Source of the DNA: an uncultured Roseobacter sp.
GTDB taxonomy: Bacteria > Pseudomonadota > Alphaproteobacteria > Rhodobacterales > Rhodobacteraceae
NCBI RefSeq assembly: GCF_947491795.1
Contig: NZ_CANLKW010000001.1
Coordinates: forward strand, 1 to 64,000
Direction of reading: 5' to 3'
DNA length: 64,000 nt
Positions within the stretch are counted from its first letter, which is position 1. Every line of letters begins with the position of its first letter. Shown here piece after piece: positions 1 to 7,197 of the stretch. The notes beneath the pieces are model-generated. The model saw only the letters and a program-made list of their open reading frames with translations. It had not been told where the DNA came from and searched no databases. The position numbers were made by a program, and so were the translations under genes.

Positions 1-32
1 ATGATCTGTTCGTCACTAAATCTACGTTTCAT
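1..32 (-). CDS. IS3-family transposase OrfA, first codons only (runs off left edge)
   Basis: Reading leftward from the ATG at 32-30 gives MKRRFSDEQI, the usual opening of the helix-turn-helix OrfA protein of one IS3-family lineage. The rest of the gene lies outside the window. OrfA binds the element ends and, after a programmed frameshift, is fused to the OrfB catalytic domain. The lineage differs from that of the second IS3-family element at 1087-2316, whose OrfA opens differently. The terminal repeat of this element should lie between about 33 and 170, but I could not place it without its partner. The call rests on only eleven codons. Confidence 0.6.
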   Translation of the reverse strand, partial: MKRRFSDEQI

Positions 33-181
33 GGTCCATCCTTAGCTTGGGCGGATCAACAGCACCTAAGTGGCCTGGTTTGAGGGGATTGGATCACCTC
101 CAAAGACTCATCTTTGAGAGAGCGTGTCATGAAACTTTGGAGGCTGTCGGCCAGCACCTAGAGAAAGCTACCTGTTTTGCT

Positions 182-1086
182 GGCCCTTATCTGGCAATCA
201 CAGCCGTTATCCAACTCATGATCGGTCCCATGTCAGACCGCATCGGACGGCGGCTTGTACTGCTGGTTGCTTTGCTCGTTTTCGCTATCGCATCTGTCGG
301 CTGCACCTTTGCGCCGAACGTTCATGTTTTTCTGGTTTGCCGAATGCTCCAGGGCGGGATCAATGGCGGCTATGTGCTTTCGCTGGCAATCGTGCGCGAC
401 ATCCGGACTGAGCGCGAAGCGGTGAGCCTGATTGGCATATCGGGATGGCGATGGCAATCGCCCCAATGATCGGTCCCATGCTGGGGGGCGTACTGGACGC
501 CTTCTTTGGCTGTCGATCTGTCTTTGGTCTCTATGCCGTCGCGGGGTTCGGGTTGCTCCTCCTGTGTTGGTTCGACCTTGGAGAGACAAAACTGCGAAGG
601 GCAACAGATGCTGCTACGCCGGTACCCTGCACAACGACGCCGATCCGTGAGCTGCTGTTCTGGGCTTAAGCGCTCTGCGGTACGCTGTCTGTAGGTGCAT
701 TCTACATCTTTTTGACAGGCGCGCCCCTTGTCGCTCAGTCCATGTTCAATGTCACAACCGCCGAACTCGGCTTCTACATCGGAACCATTACCGTTGGCTT
801 CATGATCGGTGGCTTTCTAGCCGGTCGAGTTGAAAAGAACTTCGAACCCACGACCATGATGATCGTTGGAAGAGTTGTGGCCTGTGTAGGTCTTGCCAGT
901 GGATTGGCGCACCTCACTTCAGGGATAACGTTAGCAGAGTTGTATATTGCAAATACGATTTTCGTAGGACTAGGAAATGGAATTACCATGCCTGGAAGCC
1001 ATGCGGGTGCCATGTCGGTTCGGCCCGACCTCGCGGGTAGCGCTGCCGGACTGAGCGGCGCGCTTATCGTTGCAGGAGGTGCCGTT
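182..1086 (+). pseudogene. Bcr/CflA-type MFS drug-efflux transporter, broken remnant
   Basis: Conceptual translation across two frames gives a 12-TM drug:H+ antiporter fragment. MFS motif A is visible near 225-250 (GPMSDRIGRR), followed by several hydrophobic helices. At least four lesions are present: the first transmembrane segment is missing and replaced by insertion-sequence edge DNA; the frame changes near 436-446; a TAA lies in frame at 667-669; and the 3' end is cut at 1086/1087 by the inverted repeat of an IS3-family element. Reading continues cleanly after the TAA (ALCGTLSVGAFYIF), so each lesion is small and the gene decayed after it was interrupted. It cannot make a working transporter. 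Confidence 0.85.
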
Positions 1087-1149
1087 TGGACGTGTCGCGG
1101 TTTGATGCCGCTCTTTTGATAGCATTTATTGCACCAAAGGAGATGAACT

Positions 1150-1425
1150 ATGGGACTGAAACGGACGGACGAATTTCGTGCTGACGCGGTGCGGATCGCG
1201 CTGACGAGTGGACTGACGAGGAAGCAAGTTGCGTCAGATTTGGGTGTCGGGTTGTCGACACTGAACAAGTGGGTGACTGCGCATCGCGACACCGAAGTGG
1301 TGTCTGACAAAGACCTCGATCTTGCCCGTGAGAACGAACGACTTCGACGAGAGAACCGTATTCTCAAGGAGGAGAGGGAAATCCTAAAAAAGGCAACGCA
1401 GTTCTTCGCGGGCCAAAAGCAATGA
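1150..1425 (+). CDS. IS3-family transposase OrfA
   Basis: A 91-residue protein, intact in sequence. Residues 1-50 form a helix-turn-helix of the transposase-8 type (TRKQVASDLGVGLSTLNKWV), which binds the element ends. Residues 60-85 are a charged leucine-rich coiled coil (ENERLRRENRILKEEREILK) that mediates multimerisation in this family. An AAAGGAG ribosome site precedes the ATG. The stop overlaps the start of orfB as ATGA, and orfB lies in the -1 frame, the arrangement used for the programmed frameshift that makes the OrfAB transposase. With orfB broken, OrfA alone is not a functional transposase, though it could act on related elements. Confidence 0.9.
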   Translation: MGLKRTDEFRADAVRIALTSGLTRKQVASDLGVGLSTLNKWVTAHRDTEVVSDKDLDLARENERLRRENRILKEEREILKKATQFFAGQKQ

Positions 1426-2278
1426 GGTTCCGGTTCATCGAAGAAACACTAATACATTCCGCGCCAAGCGGATGTGCAATGTACTGGATGTCAGCGAACG
1501 TGGCTTGCGTGCCTATCGCAGCCGACCTGCCAGCCAAAGGCAGCGAACCGACATGGTCGTTCTGGCACACATCAAGGAACAATCGCGTCTCAGCTTGGGC
1601 AGCTACGGCCGTCCGAGAATGACGGAAGAACTAAAAGAGCTGGGTTTGAACATTGGCCACCGCCGCGTCGGCAGGCTCATGCGTGAGAACGGCATCCGGG
1701 TTGAAAGATCAAAGAAATACAAGGTCACAACAGATAGCAATCACGCTTTCAATATCGCGCCGAACCTGCTGAACCGAGACTTCCATGCCAATCAACCGAA
1801 CCAGAATTGGGCAGGTGATATCAGCTATGTCTGGACACAAGAAGGATGGCTCTACCTGGCTGTCATACTTGATCTACATTCTCGTCGGGTGATCGGCTGG
1901 GCCGTTAGCAATCGCATGAAGCGCGACCTGACGATCCGTGCGCTGAAGATGGCCGTGGCGCTGCGCCAGCCACCCAAAGGCTGCATTCATCACGCCGATC
2001 GCGGGTCGCAATACTGCTCACATGACTACCAGAAACTGCTGCGCCAGCATGGGTTCAAGGTATCCATGAGAGGCAAGGGCAATTGTTATGACAACTCCGC
2101 CGTCGAGACCTTCTTCAAAACGATCAAGGCAGAACTGATTTGGCGAAGGTCATGGCCAACACGCCGATAAGCCGAATTGGCAATCTTCCAATACGTCAAT
2201 GGCTTCTACAATCCGCGAAGGCGGTACTCAGCATTGGGCTGGAAAAGCCCAGTCGCCTTCGATCGGAAAGTGGCCTAA
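1422..2278 (+). pseudogene. IS3-family transposase OrfB, frameshifted and truncated
   Basis: OrfB carries the DDE (rve integrase) domain that cuts and joins DNA. It begins at the ATG at 1422. A single base is missing near 1442-1450, after which the family sequence continues in another frame (NTFRAKRMCNVLDVSERGLRAY). The integrase core then reads well: the first Asp in WAGDISYVWT, the second in HHADRGSQYCS, and the Glu in NSAVETFFKTIK. A TAA at 2168-2170 interrupts it; beyond this the conserved tail (AELAIFQYVNGFYNPRRRYS) continues in frame to the true stop at 2276-2278. Two independent lesions make this a dead gene. Confidence 0.9.
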
Positions 2279-2379
2279 ACGAACACTTGGGGCGGCACTA
2301 ATACGGGACAGGTCCAATCTGGGCAAGCCAAGCGGCAGAGCCATCTTTGCGCTTTCGCTTGATGATGGTACCCATGGGG

Positions 2380-2448
2380 TTACAACATTTGGCCAAAGTT
2401 ACAACATTTGTTGTAAATCATGCCAAAAATAGGGGAGAATTACAACAT
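2380..2448 (+). promoter_or_regulatory. TTACAACAT repeat cluster with a perfect palindrome upstream of dusA
   Basis: Three direct copies of TTACAACAT start at 2380, 2399 and 2440. The middle copy is the left arm of a perfect palindrome, TTACAACA-TT-TGTTGTAA (2399-2416). The block is AT-rich against a GC-rich background and lies 36-104 bases before the dusA start. This is the layout of a multi-site operator for a dimeric DNA-binding protein. No regulator gene lies nearby, so the binding protein is unknown. It could belong to dusA or be a leftover of a lost mobile element. Confidence 0.5.
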
Positions 2449-2483
2449 ATGAGGCAGTAACGAGGCGGATAGATGAGCGGTAA

Positions 2484-3506
2484 ATGGCTGATAAAAAAAT
2501 AAAATCTAACGTTCTCAATGCGTCGCGCTTATCCGTTGCGCCCATGATGGACTGGACCGACCGGCATTGCCGTTTTCTTCACCGGCAGCTCAGCCGCGAG
2601 GTTCTGCTGTATACCGAGATGGTGACATCGGCTGCGCTGGTACGCGGCGGGGCTGAGCACCTTTTGGAGTTTTCGCCAGAGGAACAGCCTGTGGCGCTGC
2701 AGCTTGGCGGATCTGATCCGGCCGAGCTTGCCGAAGCGGCGCGGATGGGAGAGGCGCGGGGATATACTGAGATTAACCTGAATGTCGGCTGCCCGTCGGA
2801 CCGGGTGCAGTCGGGTTGTTTTGGCGCCGTGCTGATGGAGCGTCACGCACTGGTGGCCGGGTGTGTTTCGGCTATGCGCCGGGCTGTGGACGTGGATGTG
2901 ACGGTTAAATGCCGTATCGGCGTTGATGATCAGGACCCCGAGGAGGTGCTGCCAGAATTCCTCGCACGGATCGTGGGGGCAGGGTGCGAGCGTGTGGCCA
3001 TACACGCCCGCAAAGCCTGGTTGCAGGGGCTGAGCCCAAAGGAAAACCGCGATATTCCGCCGCTGAACTATGATCTGGTGCACCGGATGAAAGGGCTGTT
3101 CCCAAATCTGCATATTTCGGTGAATGGTGGCATTACCACGCTGGAGCAGGCTGAGATGTTCCTTGATGGCGGACTGGATGGCGTGATGATCGGGCGCGAG
3201 GCTTATCACAATCCCGTTGCCGTGCTGGGCGCGGCGGACCCTGTCATCTTTGGCCGGGGCACCGTGCGCACGGCAGAAGAAGCCGTTACGGCCATGCTGC
3301 CCTATATCGACGCGCATATTGAGGCAGGCGGGCGGCTCGGTCAGATCACCCGCCATATGCTTGGTCTGTTTAATGGCAGGCCTGGCGCACGGGCCTGGCG
3401 GCGGATGCTGTCGGAAGGGGCGCACAGGCCCGGTGCCGGACGCGCGCTGGTCGAGGAAGCTCTGTCCCTGATCGCCCCGGCCGATCCTGTCGCCCGCGCC
3501 GGCTGA
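2484..3506 (+). CDS. dusA: tRNA-dihydrouridine(20/20a) synthase DusA
   Basis: An FMN enzyme of 340 residues that reduces uridine to dihydrouridine in the D-loop of tRNAs, using NADPH. The N-terminal TIM barrel opens with the DusA signature SVAPMMDWTDRHCR (about residues 17-30). The catalytic cysteine lies in NVGCPSDRVQSG (about residue 105), and the FMN phosphate loop is NGGIT...DGVMIGREAY. Length is normal for DusA. The chosen start gives a lysine-rich N-terminus (MADKKIKSN) that does not belong to the conserved fold and lies next to decayed mobile DNA, so the first 12-15 codons may have been replaced. No strong ribosome site is seen. A TauE-type gene follows after 7 nt, probably cotranscribed. 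Confidence 0.93.
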   Translation: MADKKIKSNVLNASRLSVAPMMDWTDRHCRFLHRQLSREVLLYTEMVTSAALVRGGAEHLLEFSPEEQPVALQLGGSDPAELAEAARMGEARGYTEINLNVGCPSDRVQSGCFGAVLMERHALVAGCVSAMRRAVDVDVTVKCRIGVDDQDPEEVLPEFLARIVGAGCERVAIHARKAWLQGLSPKENRDIPPLNYDLVHRMKGLFPNLHISVNGGITTLEQAEMFLDGGLDGVMIGREAYHNPVAVLGAADPVIFGRGTVRTAEEAVTAMLPYIDAHIEAGGRLGQITRHMLGLFNGRPGARAWRRMLSEGAHRPGAGRALVEEALSLIAPADPVARAG

Positions 3507-3513
3507 AATTTCC

Positions 3514-4353
3514 ATGACCCCGGAGCTGATGCCTGATCCCGTTCTGCTGATGCAGATGACCGCCCTGCTGGCCGTCATCGGTGCTTTTGCCGGCGTTCTG
3601 GCCGGATTGCTGGGTGTCGGGGGCGGGATTGTTCTGGTGCCAGCCTACTTCTACGCCTTTTCTGTGCTGGGATATGGCGGTGATCAGCTGATGCAGGTCA
3701 GCGTGGCCACCTCGCTGGCAACGATCATTGTGACCTCTCTGCGCTCTGTGCTGAGCCACAATAAAACGGGCGCTGTGATCTGGCCGGTTCTGCGGGGCTG
3801 GGCACCGGGTATCATGGTGGGGGCGGTGGCCGGTATGCTGGTGGTGGCACAGTTGCGCAGCACCACATTGCAGCTGCTGTTCGGAGTGCTGGCCGTGACC
3901 GTGGGGCTCTACATGGCGCTTGGGCGCAGTCACTGGCGATTGGGGTCAGAGATGCCGGCAGGCCCCGCGCGTCTGTCGATGTCGCCTGTCGTCGGGTTTC
4001 TGTCCGTTCTCATGGGCGTGGGGGGCGGCAGTTTTGGTGTGCCGCTGATGACGCTCTATGGGACGCCCGTGCACCGTGCAGTGGCAACCGCGGCGGGGTT
4101 TGGGCTGCTGATCGCCGCACCGGCCGTGCTCGGGTTTCTGCTCAGCCCGGTCGCGGCAGAGGCGAGGCCCCCTTGGACGGTCGGGTCGGTGAATGTGGCG
4201 GCGTTTCTTCTGACCATTGGCATGACGCTGATCACGACCCCGCTGGGGGTACGGCTGGCGCACAGTCTTGATGCGCTGCCGTTGCGCCGCGTGTTTGCTG
4301 TTTTTCTGCTGCTTGTGGCCGCGAATATGATCCGCAAGGCGCTGGCCGGGTGA
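3514..4353 (+). CDS. TauE/SafE family membrane permease
   Basis: A 279-residue inner-membrane protein of the TauE/SafE family, whose members export sulfite, sulfoacetate or other small organic anions. It shows the two-fold repeat of the family: the glycine-rich motif GLLGVGGGIVLVPAY near residue 30 in the first half and GVGGGSFGVPLMTL near residue 170 in the second, each followed by hydrophobic helices. The gene starts 7 nt after dusA and its stop overlaps the next gene, so dusA, this permease and the oxygenase gene form a likely transcript. Neighbours give no hint of the substrate. A second, unrelated-looking TauE paralogue is at 56614-57366. Confidence 0.88.
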   Translation: MTPELMPDPVLLMQMTALLAVIGAFAGVLAGLLGVGGGIVLVPAYFYAFSVLGYGGDQLMQVSVATSLATIIVTSLRSVLSHNKTGAVIWPVLRGWAPGIMVGAVAGMLVVAQLRSTTLQLLFGVLAVTVGLYMALGRSHWRLGSEMPAGPARLSMSPVVGFLSVLMGVGGGSFGVPLMTLYGTPVHRAVATAAGFGLLIAAPAVLGFLLSPVAAEARPPWTVGSVNVAAFLLTIGMTLITTPLGVRLAHSLDALPLRRVFAVFLLLVAANMIRKALAG

Positions 4354-5138
4354 TGCCTTTTGAGCAGACCGGCTGGCGCGTTTTTGCACCGGAAACACCG
4401 ACCCTGACCTGGACGGAGCACGCCGCGCGCGATGCAGAAAGAGCTCTGAAGGACCCTGCACTGGCGCATCTTTATCAATGCGAAGGGACCTGGTTTGTGG
4501 GCCTCGACGCGCTTGACAACGATGCATTGGGCCGCGTGGCCGGCTCAGAACCTCTCAGCGGGGCAGCCGTGGAGTTTCTGCGCGCGCGCGTGGGATGCTG
4601 GCCCGCGCTGCACCGTGCGCAGCTGTCGGTGACGTTTCCGGGCTATCCGCGGCCGCGTGCGGGAGAAAACGCGGCGGCTTTTCGTTACAGGCGGAACCGG
4701 GACGCGGCCCATGTGGACGGGCTGATCGGTATCGGGGCGCCAAAACGCCGGTTTGTCCGGGAATCGCACGCCTTTATTCTTGGTATTCCGCTGAACACCG
4801 CTGACCCGGCCGCAGCCCCGCTTGTTGTCTGGGAGGGTAGTCATCTTATTCTGCGCAGGGCTTTCGCAGAGGCTTTTCAGGGCCTGCCCGCAGACAGCCT
4901 GCCGGATCTTGATGTAACCGACGTCTACCAGCGCGCACGGCGGGAGGTGTTTGAAACCTGTCGCCGTGTACCTGTCACCGCGCCACGTGGCGGAGCGATC
5001 ATCATCCACCGGCTGGCACTGCACGGAGTTGCCCCCTGGCAAGAGGGCGCGCGCGCCGGGGGCGACCGACGGATGATTGCCTATTTCCGGCCCGAAATGC
5101 CTGGCGGTGTCGCGGCCTGGGTTGCGCCGGATGCATGA
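4353..5138 (+). CDS. PhyH-like 2-oxoglutarate/Fe(II) oxygenase, substrate unknown
   Basis: A 261-residue protein with the facial-triad pattern of phytanoyl-CoA-dioxygenase-like enzymes: HVDG (His120, Asp122), a distal His in LHGVAPW (His224) and an Arg suited to holding 2-oxoglutarate (Arg240 in RRMIAYFRP). Such enzymes couple oxidative decarboxylation of 2-oxoglutarate to hydroxylation of a small molecule. A GTG at 4350 and an ATG at 4353 compete for the start; the ATG overlaps the permease stop (TGATG), which implies translational coupling. There is no signal peptide, so it should be cytosolic. The fold call is by motif only and the substrate cannot be deduced. It is probably cotranscribed with the permease. 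Confidence 0.65.
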   Translation: MPFEQTGWRVFAPETPTLTWTEHAARDAERALKDPALAHLYQCEGTWFVGLDALDNDALGRVAGSEPLSGAAVEFLRARVGCWPALHRAQLSVTFPGYPRPRAGENAAAFRYRRNRDAAHVDGLIGIGAPKRRFVRESHAFILGIPLNTADPAAAPLVVWEGSHLILRRAFAEAFQGLPADSLPDLDVTDVYQRARREVFETCRRVPVTAPRGGAIIIHRLALHGVAPWQEGARAGGDRRMIAYFRPEMPGGVAAWVAPDA

Positions 5139-5224
5139 CCGCTTGCCGCGCAGGTTGCCCCCCCTTGGCAAGGGCGCATACCTCGCCTATACGCGCAGCC
5201 TGTAGTTCACATGAGGTCCCGGAT

Positions 5225-6010
5225 ATGGCTGGCAGCGCAAATCTCAACATTATGATCAAAGCCGCCCGCAAAGCGGGGCGGTCGCTGGTCAAGGACTTCC
5301 GCGAGGTTGAGAACCTGCAGGTGTCAATGAAGGGGGCGGGCGATTTTGTGTCCCGTGCCGATCTGAACGCCGAAAAGATCATCAAAGAGGACCTGATGGG
5401 CGCGCGCCCGACATATGGCTGGGTGGGCGAGGAATCTAACGAGGAAGAGGGCCAGGACCCGACCCGCCGCTGGATTGTTGACCCGCTGGATGGCACCACC
5501 AACTATCTGCACGGTCTGCCGCACTGGGCTGTATCCATTGCGCTGGAGCACAAGGGCCAGGTTGTGGCTGGTGTCGTCTTTGACCCGGCCAAGGATGAGA
5601 TGTTCTGGGCAGAAAAAGGTGCGGGCGCATGGATGAACGAAAGCCGTCTGCGCGTATCAGGCCGCAGCCGAATGATCGAAAGCGTCTTCGCCACCGGTCT
5701 GCCCTTTGGCGGTCGCGGTGATCTGCCTGACACGCTGCGGGAACTGGGCCGCGTTCTGCCGGGTTGTGCCGGTGTGCGCCGCTGGGGTGCTGCGGCGCTC
5801 GATCTCGCCTATGTGGCTGCCGGTCGCTATGACGGCTACTGGGAACGCCGTCTGAATGCCTGGGACATCGCTGCAGGTTTGATTATCCTGCGTGAAGCGG
5901 GTGGACTGGCGGAACCCATCGATCCGGCAGGTGATATCATTGCGGATGGCACGATTATCTGCGCCAACGAGGCGCTTTTTGCACCACTGGCAAAACTTAT
6001 CCGCGACTGA
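5225..6010 (+). CDS. Inositol monophosphatase family protein (SuhB-like)
   Basis: A Mg2+-dependent phosphatase of 261 residues. Metal-binding signatures are complete: the GEESNEE acidic loop, IVDPLDGTTNYLHG (family motif 1) and WDIAAGLIILREAGG (family motif 2). Family members act on myo-inositol phosphates or related sugar phosphates, and SuhB also joins ribosomal antitermination complexes. The frame is open for a further 30 codons upstream, but the family homology begins at the ATG at 5225 (MAGSANLNIMIKAARKAG), which also follows a purine-rich stretch. The gene is 86 nt after the oxygenase gene, so it may have its own promoter. It ends 6 nt from the convergent GFA gene. Confidence 0.9.
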   Translation: MAGSANLNIMIKAARKAGRSLVKDFREVENLQVSMKGAGDFVSRADLNAEKIIKEDLMGARPTYGWVGEESNEEEGQDPTRRWIVDPLDGTTNYLHGLPHWAVSIALEHKGQVVAGVVFDPAKDEMFWAEKGAGAWMNESRLRVSGRSRMIESVFATGLPFGGRGDLPDTLRELGRVLPGCAGVRRWGAAALDLAYVAAGRYDGYWERRLNAWDIAAGLIILREAGGLAEPIDPAGDIIADGTIICANEALFAPLAKLIRD

Positions 6011-6016
6011 TCCGTG

Positions 6017-6388
6017 TCAGGTGTCCGCAGGGTGGTTCACGCCATCGTGCCAGATCATCGGTTCGTAATCCGTCGGGTCCTGCCCGTCGATGCAGCCGAT
6101 GTTCACACCGATTTCTGAAGGATCCGAGCGGCGCCGGTGATGCGTGTAAATCCCGCAGTCGCCACAGAAATAATGCTCGGCGGTTTTCGTCCCGAACTGA
6201 TAGCAACGCAGCTGTTCCGCGCCGGACAGGATTTTCAGAGAACTGTATGCGCAGCTGACATTGCCGGCCTGACGGCGGCGGCAGAAGGAACAGGTGCATC
6301 TGGCAGGGGACATGCCACGCCCTTTCAGTTCCGCTGTAATCACCACCGAGCCGCAGTGGCAGCGTGCTGTAATCAGTGTCCCGGTCAC
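6017..6388 (-). CDS. GFA/CENP-V-fold zinc protein
   Basis: A 123-residue single-domain protein of the glutathione-dependent formaldehyde-activating family. The zinc-binding cysteines are visible as CHCGSV (residues 10-15), CTCSFC (about 31-36) and CGDCG (about 75-79). The family includes Gfa, which speeds formation of S-hydroxymethylglutathione, but many members have no proven activity; formaldehyde handling is therefore only a possibility. The GTG start overlaps the rhomboid stop by 4 nt (GTGA), so the two are translated from one message. The nearby methylotrophy-like genes (MttB family at 32 kb) are too distant to argue a shared role. Confidence 0.82.
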   Translation of the reverse strand: MTGTLITARCHCGSVVITAELKGRGMSPARCTCSFCRRRQAGNVSCAYSSLKILSGAEQLRCYQFGTKTAEHYFCGDCGIYTHHRRRSDPSEIGVNIGCIDGQDPTDYEPMIWHDGVNHPADT

Positions 6389-7128
6389 CTGCGCCGCACT
6401 TTCGGAATGCGGCTTCGCGACACGACGTATTGCGCTTCGGGGTGCGGAGGATGGCCATGGGTGCGCTGCCAGAAAGCCGGGCCACCACGCGCCAGCCAGG
6501 CCGGCACAATGAGCACCAGCCCCGCCACAAACCCGCCTGCGTGCGCCCAGTAGGCAACACCACCGGCCTGCGGATCAGACCCGATACCGCCCAGAAACTG
6601 CATCGCGAACCAGACGGCCAGCATGATCCAGGCCGGTATGGGAAAAACGCGGAAAAAAACGATCAGAATAAGCAGGATATCGACCCTGGCGCGGGGAAAG
6701 AGCAGCAGGTAGCCCCCCATAACCCCGGCGATGGCCCCCGAAGCCCCGACCGTCGGAATGCCCGAGCCAGGATCAATCACGACCTGAGTAACCGCCGCAA
6801 GCACGCCGGAGGCGAGATAGAACCCCAGATAGGTTACATGGCCAAGAGCGTCCTCGATATTGTCGCCGAAAATCCACAGAAACAGCATGTTACCCAGCAG
6901 GTGCATGATGCCCCCGTGCAGAAACATCGAACTGAACAGGGTGTAGTATCCGCCGCCATCAGAGATGCGGGCCGGTATCATCGCCCAGTCGTACCACAGG
7001 GCATTCATCACCCGGACGTTCTGCATGTCGCCCCAGTAGCTGAGGAAAACCAGAACGTTTACTGTCATCAGGCCCCAGGTGACCCAGGGCGTGCGGCCGG
7101 ACGGATTATGATCACGGATCGGAAACAT
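6385..7128 (-). CDS. Rhomboid-family intramembrane serine protease
   Basis: A 247-residue multi-pass membrane protein with a complete rhomboid active site: the catalytic Ser130 in VGASGAIAGV, and His196 in WAHAGGF in a later helix. The conserved loop H-x4-H-x2-x-N is visible in HGGIMHLLGNMLFLWIFG (residues 71-88), whose Asn helps form the oxyanion hole. Rhomboids cleave transmembrane substrates within the bilayer. The charged C-terminal tail (about residues 215-247) is cytoplasmic by length and composition. It is the first gene of a two-gene unit with the GFA-fold protein. Substrate unknown. Confidence 0.9.
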   Translation of the reverse strand: MFPIRDHNPSGRTPWVTWGLMTVNVLVFLSYWGDMQNVRVMNALWYDWAMIPARISDGGGYYTLFSSMFLHGGIMHLLGNMLFLWIFGDNIEDALGHVTYLGFYLASGVLAAVTQVVIDPGSGIPTVGASGAIAGVMGGYLLLFPRARVDILLILIVFFRVFPIPAWIMLAVWFAMQFLGGIGSDPQAGGVAYWAHAGGFVAGLVLIVPAWLARGGPAFWQRTHGHPPHPEAQYVVSRSRIPKVRRR

Positions 7129-7197
7129 GCCAGCACGCTCGGTGATTGCGCGCCGGGGGTCAAGGACCGCCGTGAACTGACCGGCGGCCCATTGGAA

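Larger units (their letters stand above)
1087..2316 (+). mobile_element. IS3-family insertion sequence, inactivated
   Basis: A 1230-bp element, typical in length for IS3. The ends are imperfect inverted repeats: 1087-1111 and the reverse complement of 2292-2316 match at 19 of 25 positions and begin with TGGAC on both sides, the TG...CA termini usual for the family. Inside are orfA and orfB in the usual overlapping -1 arrangement. orfB carries a frameshift and a nonsense codon, so the copy cannot transpose by itself. The 3-4 bases flanking the two ends (GTT on the left, ATC on the right) do not match, so there is no target duplication. Either the flanks have rearranged since insertion or the duplication has decayed. 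Confidence 0.85.

Noticed and set aside
2317..2430. Continuation of the MFS gene beyond the IS right end
   Set aside because: Translated in all forward frames, the stretch shows no transporter-like helices, so the gene does not resume there.
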